A stretch of 7,438 bases of DNA from CAZNJQ01 sp964573545 (GTDB lineage: Bacteria > Patescibacteriota > Minisyncoccia > Phycocordibacterales > UBA2135), in NCBI GenBank assembly GCA_964573545.1, contig CAZNJQ010000028.1:1-7438 (forward strand). The letters run 5' to 3'. The notes below the pieces were generated by a model that did no database searches, was not told where the DNA came from, and saw only the letters and a list, made by a program, of their open reading frames with translations. Shown one piece after another: positions 1-6,140 of the stretch. Both the position numbers and the translations under genes were made by a program. Each line of letters begins with the position of its first letter. Positions within the stretch are counted from its first letter, which is position 1.

Positions 1-455
1 CGCTCAAAATCCACCATGTCGAGCGCTTCCATGATATCGACGTGGCTTTTAGGTTTGAATGAAAACTTGGGAATATCGCCCCACACCCGCACTTCTTTAT
101 TCTCTGTATCGCCCGCTCCCTCGGGAACAGAATGATCGGGAATATTCGGCACCTGAAGCATGAGCACTCGCCAGGCTTTCATTGTCTTGTCGAGCTCTTC
201 TTCTTTTGCCTTAAGGATGGATTTCAACCCCTGCATCTTGACTATCATCCCTTGCCGCTCGTTCGCGTCAGAAGCGCTCCCGATTTTCTGCGAGTACTCG
301 TTTTGTTCCGCGCGCATCTTTTCAACCTCCTGAAGGAGCGCTGTGCGCTTGTGGTCGACGCGTATAAGCTCGTCCAGGTCGAAATCTATATGCTTCTTCT
401 GCGCAGCGGCTTTGATTATGTCGCTATTTTCCCGAATGAATTTGATGTCTAACAT
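1..455 (-). CDS. serS: Seryl-tRNA synthetase, N-terminal part (cut by the window edge)
   Basis: Class II aminoacyl-tRNA synthetase that charges tRNA-Ser with serine in the cytoplasm. Only the first 151 codons are present; a full protein is usually about 420-430 residues. I read the reverse strand directly. The start MLDIKFIREN is typical of SerS. It is followed by a charged helical stretch (about residues 27-100) that matches the antiparallel coiled-coil arm gripping the long variable arm of tRNA-Ser. After this come LQVPNIPDHSVPEG (about 108-121) and then EVRVWGDIPKF, PKSH and DMVDFE, the conserved linker leading into the catalytic domain. Class II motifs 1-3 lie outside the window. The ATG at 455-453 is preferred because family similarity begins exactly there; no clear Shine-Dalgarno site precedes it. 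The identification is family recognition, not a search result. Confidence 0.95.
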   Translation of the reverse strand, partial: MLDIKFIRENSDIIKAAAQKKHIDFDLDELIRVDHKRTALLQEVEKMRAEQNEYSQKIGSASDANERQGMIVKMQGLKSILKAKEEELDKTMKAWRVLMLQVPNIPDHSVPEGAGDTENKEVRVWGDIPKFSFKPKSHVDIMEALDMVDFE

Positions 456-503
456 AGTAGCGGGTATGCGAGAAATGAATATTGAGTATGCGGATATGCA
501 GAT

Positions 504-509
504 AGTATA
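504..509 (-). promoter_or_regulatory. Probable -10 box for serS
   Basis: Reading the minus strand, TATACT lies at 509-504, inside a symmetric AT-rich stretch (501-514). It would start transcription near 497, giving a leader of about 42 bases to the serS ATG. No good -35 sequence lies 16-18 bases upstream; that region is the T-rich tail of the preceding terminator. The box sits just downstream of the terminator of the previous minus-strand gene, as expected if serS has its own promoter. Confidence 0.4.
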
Positions 510-520
510 TAGTATCTGTG

Positions 521-554
521 GTGAAAAAGAAAAACCCGGAAAAATTCCGAGTTT
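521..554 (-). terminator. Rho-independent terminator of the small membrane protein gene
   Basis: On the minus strand AAACTCGGAA (554-545) pairs with TTCCGGGTTT (541-532) around a 3-base loop, 9 of 10 pairs matching. It is followed at once by a T-rich tail (TTCTTTTT). It starts 10 bases after the TGA of the minus-strand gene at 565-939 and lies before serS, so it separates the two same-strand genes. Confidence 0.75.
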
Positions 555-564
555 ACGCATATAA

Positions 565-939
565 TCACGATTTATGGAGAACCGCGCTGTCTCCTGTGAC
601 GACATCGTGGTCTTTCGCCCCGTGTGCTTGCCCGACATTCGCTCCCTCATACCCGCGCGTTGCCTTTAAGGATTCCCTTTGGACGATAATGGCAGCGCAT
701 TTGATGCAGGTCCTTGTGTATGACATGGCGCTCCACACAGCTGCAAAGATGGCCGCCGCGATAGCGCTCTGGATCAAGCCATGCTGCTCCACGTTGTAAT
801 ACACCCACCAAAGCAAGCTCAAAGTTAGGGTGTAGAAGAGGATGATGAACGCAGCCCCTAGCATGCTCTTGTATAAAAATTTCCAGAGCTCCCGAGGCAC
901 CTTTGTCTCGAAATCTCCCCCGGTGTTATCCTCCACCAC
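565..939 (-). CDS. Small two-helix membrane protein of unknown family
   Basis: I do not recognise the family. With the GTG start at 939 the product is 124 residues. It has a short acidic N-terminus, a first hydrophobic helix (about 26-48, rich in L, F and W), a short turn (NVEQHG), and a second Ala-rich helix (about 54-74). A CIKC pair follows (78-81), then a hydrophilic tail of about 40 residues with many Gly, His and Asp. Two N-terminal arginines or lysines and the tail charge do not settle topology. An ATG at 1008 would give 147 residues, but the predicted transcript starts near 968. AAGGAAAGG (953-945) lies 5-9 bases before GTG 939 (another GTG at 936 is also possible), so the shorter form is preferred. 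The gene is divergent from dprA and shares its promoter region. It resembles in layout the membrane gene at 4324-4647. Confidence 0.7.
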   Translation of the reverse strand: MVEDNTGGDFETKVPRELWKFLYKSMLGAAFIILFYTLTLSLLWWVYYNVEQHGLIQSAIAAAIFAAVWSAMSYTRTCIKCAAIIVQRESLKATRGYEGANVGQAHGAKDHDVVTGDSAVLHKS

Positions 940-944
940 ACAAG

Positions 945-953
945 CCTTTCCTT
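945..953 (-). promoter_or_regulatory. Shine-Dalgarno site that fixes the GTG start at 939
   Basis: The minus strand reads AAGGAAAGG here, with AAGG five bases and AGGA nine bases before the GTG at 939. It overlaps the first two bases of the dprA -35 box on the other strand. It is the clearest ribosome-binding site in the window. Confidence 0.6.
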
Positions 954-979
954 GAATTGGATGCGTCTTCTTGTAGTAT
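952..979 (+). promoter_or_regulatory. dprA promoter, predicted leaderless
   Basis: The -35 box TTGAAT (952-957), a 16-base spacer and the -10 box TAGTAT (974-979) end seven bases before the dprA ATG at 987. Transcription would therefore start at about 986-987, giving an mRNA with no or almost no leader. The GGAG at 982-985 is too close to the ATG to work as a Shine-Dalgarno site. The relA promoter at 4660-4687 has the same geometry. Confidence 0.6.
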
Positions 980-1002
980 ATGGAGAATGGAACAGGAATC
1001 AA
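975..1002 (-). promoter_or_regulatory. Promoter of the small membrane protein gene, overlapping the dprA promoter
   Basis: On the minus strand, TTGATT (1002-997), a 16-base spacer and TATACT (980-975) form a sigma-70-type promoter with a predicted start near 968. This leaves a 29-base leader carrying the Shine-Dalgarno site before GTG 939. Its -10 lies across the dprA -10, and its -35 lies inside dprA codons 4-6, so the two promoters cannot easily be occupied together. Confidence 0.55.
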
Positions 1003-1883
1003 GCACACATGACATCTATAAAATAGAGCACGGCGATTTCCCTCCGCAGCTTCTAGAAATCCCTGAACCGCCGGAAAAACTTTTTATACAAGGAGCGCCA
1101 TTGGCGAAAGACGCCTTATATCTCTCCGTCGTCGGTTCACGAAAACACTCCCCGTATGGAAAAGCGGCATGCGAAAAAATACTATCCGAACTCCGAGGAA
1201 CGGGCATCGTCATTGTCTCGGGCCTCGCACTCGGCATTGACGCACTTGCGCATCGCGCGGCGCTTGCCGCAGGGCTCCGAACAATTGCGTTCCCGGGGTC
1301 CGGACTTCATCCGTCGGTTCTTTACCCGGCATCAAATCGGATACTTGCGGAGAAAATCGTCGCGGCGGGAGGAACCCTCGTGTCGGAATTTGAGCCACTT
1401 GAGCGCGCCGCACAGTACACATTTCCGCAGAGGAATCGCCTCATGGCAGGAATCGCTCGCGGCGTTCTTATTATAGAAGCAGAGGAGCTCTCAGGAACAC
1501 GCATTACCGCGCGGCTTGCGACTGAATACAACCGGGATGTATTCGCGATTCCCGGCCCCATATTTTCGGAAACCTCGCGCGGAGCAAACGCGCTTATCCA
1601 GCAAGGCGCCGTGCCCGTCACGTGCGGAGGAGATATTTTAAAACACTGGGGACTGGAACAATCGGAGAGCGATACGGGGAACGGGACGGGGGCTCGCAGA
1701 AACTTTGATGAATGCTCCGACGATGAAAAGCGCATTCTCGAGCTTATTACGGAGCCGATTCCCAAAGAAGAACTCATCACACTCGCCGGGATAGAAGCAC
1801 GGCATGTGAATATCCTTTTGTCCTCTCTTGAAATAAAGGGCATAATCAAGGAATACATGGGAAAAATCCACATCGTCCTCTAA
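987..1883 (+). CDS. dprA: DNA processing protein DprA (recombination mediator)
   Basis: Cytoplasmic protein that binds incoming single-stranded DNA during transformation and loads RecA on it. The product is 298 residues from the ATG at 987. The Rossmann-like DprA core runs from about 45 to 215. It contains VVGSRKHSPYG (48-58), VSGLALGIDALAHR (77-90), PGSGLHPSVLYPASNR (103-118), SEF (133-135), FPQRNRLMAGIARG (146-159), the ELSGTRITARLA region (167-178), FAIPGPI (186-192) and GANALIQQGAVPV (199-211). A winged-helix-like C-terminal domain follows (about 242-298). There is no N-terminal SAM domain, which many longer homologues carry. The frame is open from an upstream ATG at 903, but those 28 codons lack family similarity and lie upstream of the predicted transcription start, so 987 is preferred. 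Next downstream gene is topA, a common pairing in bacteria. Its presence hints at a natural transformation route, but no uptake genes are in view. Confidence 0.94.
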   Translation: MEQESSTHDIYKIEHGDFPPQLLEIPEPPEKLFIQGAPLAKDALYLSVVGSRKHSPYGKAACEKILSELRGTGIVIVSGLALGIDALAHRAALAAGLRTIAFPGSGLHPSVLYPASNRILAEKIVAAGGTLVSEFEPLERAAQYTFPQRNRLMAGIARGVLIIEAEELSGTRITARLATEYNRDVFAIPGPIFSETSRGANALIQQGAVPVTCGGDILKHWGLEQSESDTGNGTGARRNFDECSDDEKRILELITEPIPKEELITLAGIEARHVNILLSSLEIKGIIKEYMGKIHIVL

Positions 1884-1916
1884 CGATGCGCGGCAGTGTG
1901 TTTGCAAAAAACTATT

Positions 1917-1942
1917 CCATATAGTATGGTTTCAAACCATAC
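1917..1942. repeat. Palindrome cluster upstream of topA, operator-like
   Basis: GTATGGTTT (1924-1932) and AAACCATAC (1934-1942) are perfect inverted repeats around a single C. A shorter inverted pair, CCATA (1917-1921) and TATGG (1925-1929), overlaps the left arm, so the 5-base unit appears three times in alternating direction. There is no T-run on either side, so this is not a classical terminator. A -10-like TATAGT (1920-1925) overlaps the left edge. The arrangement looks like a dimeric repressor site, but no regulator is identified. Confidence 0.5.
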
Positions 1943-1951
1943 ACGCTACAG

Positions 1952-2086
1952 ATGGAACTTCTTGTCGTCGAATCGCCCGCAATTGTCAAAAAAATAGTTC
2001 TGCTTTACGTAATGTATTTTCAAGGGCCCTCAATTTGTAATCAAATCAAAGTTCGAACAACATCGGGACAAAAAATAATATTATGA
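1952..2086 (+). pseudogene. 44-codon reading frame with a TopA-like N-terminus (relic or leader ORF)
   Basis: The frame begins MELLVVESPAIVKKIV and ends with a TGA that overlaps the topA start codon (ATGA at 2083-2086). TopA begins MKLLIVESPAKAKTIS: 8 of the first 10 and 10 of the first 16 residues agree, and by my count 33 of the first 45 bases match. Past residue 16 all similarity stops and the rest (LLYVMYFQGPS and onward) looks like no known protein. MxLLIVESPAKAK is the first strand and glutamate of the TOPRIM domain, so this copy alone cannot be an enzyme. I see no Shine-Dalgarno site before its ATG. It may be the stump of an older topA copy or a short leader frame coupled to topA by the ATGA overlap; the sequence alone does not decide. 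Confidence 0.55.
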
Positions 2087-4248
2087 AACTACTCATCGTC
2101 GAATCCCCCGCTAAAGCAAAAACTATATCTAAATATCTGGATGGGGAATACACGGTTGTCTCCTCCGTGGGACATGTCCGCGATCTGCCAAAAAACAATA
2201 AAAAAGCGATCGACATATCGGGCGGGTTCGCGCCACATTATGAGATAGCGAAAGGAAAAGAAAAAGTTGTCGCGGAATTAAAGCGGCTCGCTAAGCAAGC
2301 AGATGAAGTGGTGCTCGCAACAGACCCCGACCGTGAAGGAGAAGCGATTGCATGGCACATCAAAGAGCTGTGCGGCCTTAAAGACCCCAAGCGTATCGTT
2401 TTCCACGAGATCACAAAACCCGCGGTCAAGGAGGCGCTCTTACATCCGCGCGGCGTGGATGAGAACCTGCGAAAAGCGCAGGAGGCTCGGCGCGTGCTCG
2501 ACCGGCTTGTCGGGTATGACCTCTCGGGACTCATCTGGAAAAAAGTGCGCTACGGCCTCTCCGCCGGCCGCGTGCAGTCTCCCGCCCTTCGCATACTTAT
2601 GGAACGGGAACGGGAAATCCGCGCATTTAAGCCGGAAAAATACTGGATAATCACCGCAGAGGTTGAACACAAAAGCGGCGGAAAATTCACGGTCACCTGC
2701 ACGGACGAGCCTCGTGACGAAAAAGAAGTCCTGCGGATCATTGAAGCAGGGAAAAAATTCCCGTGGAGTGTCAAAGATGTGGAAGAGAAGGAGGTGAAAC
2801 GTTCACCGAAAGCACCTTTTACCACTTCAACGCTCCAACAGTCTGCAAGCTCACGCTTAGGGTTCGCTCCGGCGAAGACGATGGCAGTCGCACAGAAACT
2901 CTATGAAAACGGCTTCATCACTTACATGCGCACGGACAGCACTATGATAAGCTCTCTTGCCCAAAAAGAAATGCTTTCGTTCATAGAAAAGAAGTACGGG
3001 GAAAAGTATGTCGAGCCACGCGCATTCAAAACAAAATCAAAAGGAGCACAGGAAGCCCATGAAGCGATACGTCCGACTGATATCGGAAAAACGAGTGCGG
3101 GCATAACCGATGAACAGCGCAAACTCTACGCGCTCATCTGGCAAAGAGCCATCGCAAGTAATATGGCCGACGCGACCACGCTTCGGACAAAAATCATCAC
3201 CCACCCCGAGGGCGGAGAAACGCCTGATTTCACGATTACGGGAACGCGGATACTTTTTGAGGGCTGGCTCGCGGGAGACCCAGGGGCCCGAGGTGAGGAA
3301 ACTGAAGTTCCAAAGACAAAACCGAAAGATGACCTCGAACTCCTGACCATCGACTCGGAGGCGCGGGAGACAGAACCGCCGCCGCGCTACACCGAAGCAG
3401 GACTTGTGCGAGAGCTTGAAAAACGTGGCATCGGGCGCCCATCCACATACGCATCGACCATAAAAACCATCGGCGAACGCGGATATGTCACGAAAGAAGG
3501 ACGTACGCTTTTCCCCACCGATACGGGAGACGTCGTGAGCTCCTTTCTGGAAAAGAATTTCACAACATACGTGAGCGACACATTCACTGCGGAGATGGAG
3601 GACAAGCTTGACCAGATCGCCAACGGAGAACGCGATTATACAAAGACGCTTCGCGATTTCTACGGCCCCTTCAGGGAAGAAGTGAAATCGAAAGAAACCA
3701 GCGAAAAAATAACGGACTTAGGAAACGCGCCAAAAGAATTCAAATGCCCGAAATGCGGCAAGTCAATGATCATTAAACTCGGAAGGAGCGGAAAATTCAT
3801 GAGCTGTCGCGCATTTCCTAAATGCGACGGTGCGCGAACGATAGAAGGAAAAGAGCTCATGGGCCCCCGCGAGACCGGAGAAATGTGTCCTTCATGCGGA
3901 AAAGGCAAACTTGTCGAGCGCGAAGGGAAATTCGGGAAATTCGTCGGATGCGCGAATTATCCCAAATGCCGATACATACGGCAGGACCCGGGAGAACAGG
4001 AGAAGAACAAAACCGACGTGAAATGCCCCGACTGCGGAAAAGGATTCCTCACTGCGCGCCGCGGACGTTTCGGAGTATTCTACAGCTGCTCTGAATATCC
4101 GGCATGCAAATTCGCCATAAAGGCAAAACCGACAGGGAGAACGTGCCCCACGTGCCACGCACTCATGATGGAAGGCACAAAAACAATACCGGAGAGGTGT
4201 AGTAACAAGGCATGCCCGATGCACAACCCGCATAAGATGGAAAAGTAG
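2083..4248 (+). CDS. topA: DNA topoisomerase I (type IA) with four C-terminal zinc motifs
   Basis: Relaxes negatively supercoiled DNA by nicking and passing one strand through a transient 5'-phosphotyrosine link. The product is 721 residues. The TOPRIM domain starts at the N-terminus with VESPAKAKTISKYL (Glu7), and the metal-binding motif is DPDREGEA (Asp81, Asp83, Glu85). GLSAGRVQSPALR (158-170) belongs to the type IA core. The active-site tyrosine is Tyr281 in GFITYMRTDS. KRGIGRPSTYA (447-457) is another core signature. The tail carries four four-cysteine zinc motifs: Cys 555/558/575/581, 602/605/623/629, 648/651/669/675 and 688/691/706/711. The first three share the GKFxxC-type spacing, while the last has a shorter gap and a longer final spacing. 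The ATG at 2083 is chosen because family similarity starts there; no Shine-Dalgarno site is visible. It follows dprA by 199 bases and ends with TAG before a strong terminator. Confidence 0.97.
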   Translation: MKLLIVESPAKAKTISKYLDGEYTVVSSVGHVRDLPKNNKKAIDISGGFAPHYEIAKGKEKVVAELKRLAKQADEVVLATDPDREGEAIAWHIKELCGLKDPKRIVFHEITKPAVKEALLHPRGVDENLRKAQEARRVLDRLVGYDLSGLIWKKVRYGLSAGRVQSPALRILMEREREIRAFKPEKYWIITAEVEHKSGGKFTVTCTDEPRDEKEVLRIIEAGKKFPWSVKDVEEKEVKRSPKAPFTTSTLQQSASSRLGFAPAKTMAVAQKLYENGFITYMRTDSTMISSLAQKEMLSFIEKKYGEKYVEPRAFKTKSKGAQEAHEAIRPTDIGKTSAGITDEQRKLYALIWQRAIASNMADATTLRTKIITHPEGGETPDFTITGTRILFEGWLAGDPGARGEETEVPKTKPKDDLELLTIDSEARETEPPPRYTEAGLVRELEKRGIGRPSTYASTIKTIGERGYVTKEGRTLFPTDTGDVVSSFLEKNFTTYVSDTFTAEMEDKLDQIANGERDYTKTLRDFYGPFREEVKSKETSEKITDLGNAPKEFKCPKCGKSMIIKLGRSGKFMSCRAFPKCDGARTIEGKELMGPRETGEMCPSCGKGKLVEREGKFGKFVGCANYPKCRYIRQDPGEQEKNKTDVKCPDCGKGFLTARRGRFGVFYSCSEYPACKFAIKAKPTGRTCPTCHALMMEGTKTIPERCSNKACPMHNPHKMEK

Positions 4249-4287
4249 GGGCGCACCTGCGCGATAATATGCGAAAACTCAGAATTT

Positions 4288-4314
4288 AAAAGACGACACG
4301 ATGTGTCGTCTTTT
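4288..4314. terminator. Bidirectional terminator between topA and the convergent membrane gene
   Basis: AAAAGACGACAC (4288-4299) and GTGTCGTCTTTT (4303-4314) form a perfect 12-pair stem around the loop GAT. The stem ends in A's on the left and T's on the right, so it gives a T-run after the hairpin on either strand. It lies 39 bases after the topA stop and 9 bases after the stop of the minus-strand gene at 4324-4647, and probably serves both. Confidence 0.9.
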
Positions 4315-4323
4315 CAGTTGGTC

Positions 4324-4647
4324 TCAATAATACGGTCCGTGCTTTATGCGTTCGGCGTTGGAGGGAAAATATATCTTGAAAATCTCCGGATTGCGATCCC
4401 TGTTCTTCCACGCATAGTAGCGAACCCCGAACATAAAGAAGAGAAGAAGCGCTACATACGAGAAGAAAATATTTATTGCCGCGGCAATAAAGAAGGCGTA
4501 CATGCTATCGTATTTCAGGAACAAAGTGGACAAAGCAGTAAGCGCAACTACACAGACGATGGAGCATAGCTGCTTCGGGCTTCCAAATTCAAAAACTGTG
4601 TCCCCAACTACGTCGACAACCTTCTCGAAGAAACTTCTCTGTTTCAT
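4324..4647 (-). CDS. Small two-helix membrane protein of unknown family
   Basis: I do not recognise the family. The 107-residue product has an N-terminal segment that may be amphipathic (SFFEKVVDVVGDTVFEF), a first hydrophobic helix (about 27-44, with Cys28 and Cys32), a short polar turn (KYDS) and a longer second helix (about 49-75, Phe-rich). A basic, aromatic tail follows (RYYAWKNRDRNPEIFK and on to HGPYY). The positive charges after the second helix suggest that both ends face the cytoplasm. The ATG at 4647 is preceded by GAGAGG (4657-4652) four bases away. A consensus promoter lies 26 bases upstream of that start. The gene is divergent from relA, convergent with topA, and similar in size, topology and promoter layout to the one at 565-939, though I see no convincing sequence similarity between them. 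Confidence 0.8.
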   Translation of the reverse strand: MKQRSFFEKVVDVVGDTVFEFGSPKQLCSIVCVVALTALSTLFLKYDSMYAFFIAAAINIFFSYVALLLFFMFGVRYYAWKNRDRNPEIFKIYFPSNAERIKHGPYY

Positions 4648-4659
4648 CGCGCCTCTCGT

Positions 4660-4687
4660 TTGCCAAAAAACTGCTTTTAATTATACT
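4660..4687 (+). promoter_or_regulatory. relA promoter, predicted leaderless
   Basis: TTGCCA (4660-4665), a 16-base spacer and TATACT (4682-4687) end seven bases before the relA ATG at 4695, placing the transcription start at about 4694-4695. There is no Shine-Dalgarno site. The geometry (16-base spacer, seven bases from -10 to ATG) is the same as at dprA. Confidence 0.6.
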
Positions 4688-4708
4688 TTATCATATGAGT
4701 GATGTCAA
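4680..4708 (-). promoter_or_regulatory. Perfect sigma-70 consensus promoter for the membrane protein gene
   Basis: Read on the minus strand, TTGACA (4708-4703), a 17-base spacer and TATAAT (4685-4680) match the textbook consensus at all twelve positions. The predicted start is about 4673, leaving a 26-base leader with GAGAGG before ATG 4647. The -35 lies inside relA codons 3-5 and the -10 overlaps the relA -10, so transcription of the two genes should compete. Confidence 0.75.
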
Positions 4709-6140
4709 TGAAATCCTCCGGAGTGCCGAGGTAACAAAAGAGTCCGACAAGCACCTTGTCGAAAAAGCCGCGGAATTCGCACGCAAAATCCATGAAAACG
4801 AAAAACGGTTCTCTGGAGAACCGTACTTTACCCATGTGTACGAGACAGCAAAGATACTCGCAGAGCTAAAGATGGATGCGAAAACCATTGCGGCAGGGCT
4901 CCTCCATGATTCTCTGGAAAACGGCGGGGTCTCATACGAAGACCTCAAAAAAGAATTCGGCGAGGAAGTCGCGTTTCTCGTGCGCGGCGTGACAAAGATG
5001 GGGAAATATCAATATAAGGGGCTCGAGCGACATGCGGAGAGCTTGCGGCAATTTTTACTTGCAACCGCCGCGGATATCCGTGTCATCATCATACGATTTG
5101 CGGACCGGCTCCATAACATGCGGACGCTTTCCTATGTGCGTCCCGACAAACAAAAGAGGATCGCGCTCGAGACACTCGAGATTTATGCACCCCTTGCGAA
5201 CCGCCTCGGTATCGGCCAGGTCAAAGGAGAGCTTGAGGACCTCGCATTCCCGTATATATACCCGAAAGAATACGAAGAGACAAAGAAACTCCTTAAGACA
5301 AAAAGCGTCGAGAATCAGAAATATCTCGAAAAAATACATCGCGCGCTCCAAAAAGAGCTCGCGGCGCACGGCATCAAGCCGATCCAAGCGGACTATCGCA
5401 TAAAGCACCTCTACAGTCTCTACAAAAAACTCCAGAGATACGATATGGACATAGACAAAATACACGACCTGGCAGCGCTCCGGATAGTCGTCTCTGATGT
5501 CGAAGAATGCTACCGTGTTTTGGGAATCATCCACGGATTGTGGACCCCGCTCCCGGGACGGATCAAAGACTATATCGCCATCCCGAAACCGAACGGCTAC
5601 CAGAGCCTCCACACGACTATCTTTACAGGTGACGGCGGTATCATCGAGATCCAAATACGAACACTCCCAATGCACGAAGAAGCAGAATTCGGTATCGCCT
5701 CCCATCTGGGATACAAAGAAAAAATCCCGCGAAACAGAGGAACCGCGCTTAAAAAGCGGCTCCTGTGGATCGACCAGCTCGTCGAGTGGCAAAAAAATAT
5801 TTCCGAGTCAAAAGAGTTCCTCGAAACGCTCAAAATGGACTTTTTCAAAGATCGCGTTTTCGTCTTCACCCCGAAGGGCGATGTGATCGACCTTCCCGAA
5901 GAGTCGACTGCTGTCGATTTCGCATACGCGATACATTCGGATGTCGGCGATCACACGTTTGGAGTAAAAATCAACGAACGATACGCGGCACTCGACACAA
6001 AGCTAAAAAATGGAGACAAGGTGGAAATTATAACAAAGAAAAACGCGCTCCCTTCGCCGAAGTGGCTCTCGTATGCCAAGACAACTATTGCGCGCAAGCA
6101 TATTAAATCCGCTCTCCAGCAGAAAAAAGCGACGGCGTAA
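4695..6140 (+). CDS. Short RelA/SpoT-family (p)ppGpp synthetase/hydrolase
   Basis: Makes, and possibly degrades, the stringent-response alarmone (p)ppGpp in the cytoplasm. The product is 481 residues; bifunctional Rel or SpoT proteins are usually about 700-740. The HD hydrolase domain (about 20-190) keeps His47, His71-Asp72 and Asp137 (ADRLHNMRTL), the metal ligands by analogy with the streptococcal Rel enzyme. The usual HDxxED motif reads HDSLEN, so Asn76 replaces the conserved Asp. The synthetase domain (about 230-340) has RIKHLYSLYKKLQ, DLAALRIVV (Asp258), GRIKDYIAIPKPNGYQSLHT, EIQIRT (Glu318) and the EFGIASHLGYK region. RIKD is the RxKD form typical of bifunctional enzymes. A TGS domain follows (about 386-448) and the protein ends about 30 residues later, without the helical, zinc-finger and ACT/RRM regions. 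No continuation is found before parB. Whether this should be called rel, relA or spoT is open. Confidence 0.94.
   Translation: MSDVNEILRSAEVTKESDKHLVEKAAEFARKIHENEKRFSGEPYFTHVYETAKILAELKMDAKTIAAGLLHDSLENGGVSYEDLKKEFGEEVAFLVRGVTKMGKYQYKGLERHAESLRQFLLATAADIRVIIIRFADRLHNMRTLSYVRPDKQKRIALETLEIYAPLANRLGIGQVKGELEDLAFPYIYPKEYEETKKLLKTKSVENQKYLEKIHRALQKELAAHGIKPIQADYRIKHLYSLYKKLQRYDMDIDKIHDLAALRIVVSDVEECYRVLGIIHGLWTPLPGRIKDYIAIPKPNGYQSLHTTIFTGDGGIIEIQIRTLPMHEEAEFGIASHLGYKEKIPRNRGTALKKRLLWIDQLVEWQKNISESKEFLETLKMDFFKDRVFVFTPKGDVIDLPEESTAVDFAYAIHSDVGDHTFGVKINERYAALDTKLKNGDKVEIITKKNALPSPKWLSYAKTTIARKHIKSALQQKKATA

Noticed and set aside
903..986. Upstream ATG extending dprA by 28 codons
   Set aside because: The extra residues lack family similarity and lie upstream of and across the predicted promoter; ATG 987 fits both the promoter and the family start.
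940..1008. Upstream ATG at 1008 extending the small membrane protein by 23 residues
   Set aside because: It lies upstream of the predicted transcription start near 968, while GTG 939 has a good Shine-Dalgarno site at the right distance. Kept only as an alternative.
1322..1873. Open frame of 183 codons on the minus strand inside dprA
   Set aside because: It is opposite the conserved DprA core, Ser/Arg-rich, with no family features. It is a shadow frame.
1924..1942. parS site, because the palindrome contains GTTTC and GAAAC-like halves
   Set aside because: The centre and spacing do not match the TGTTTCACGTGAAACA consensus; the halves are fused around one base.
1924..1942. Terminator after dprA
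   Set aside because: No T-run follows on either strand, and the hairpin loop would be very small; an operator fits better.
2071..2082. TAATAT at 2076-2081 as the topA -10 box
   Set aside because: The transcription start would fall inside the coding region and no matching -35 lies at the right distance.
5055..5792. Long open frame of 245 codons on the minus strand inside relA
   Set aside because: It lies wholly opposite well-conserved Rel codons, has no recognisable domain and no promoter or ribosome site. It is a by-product of codon bias.
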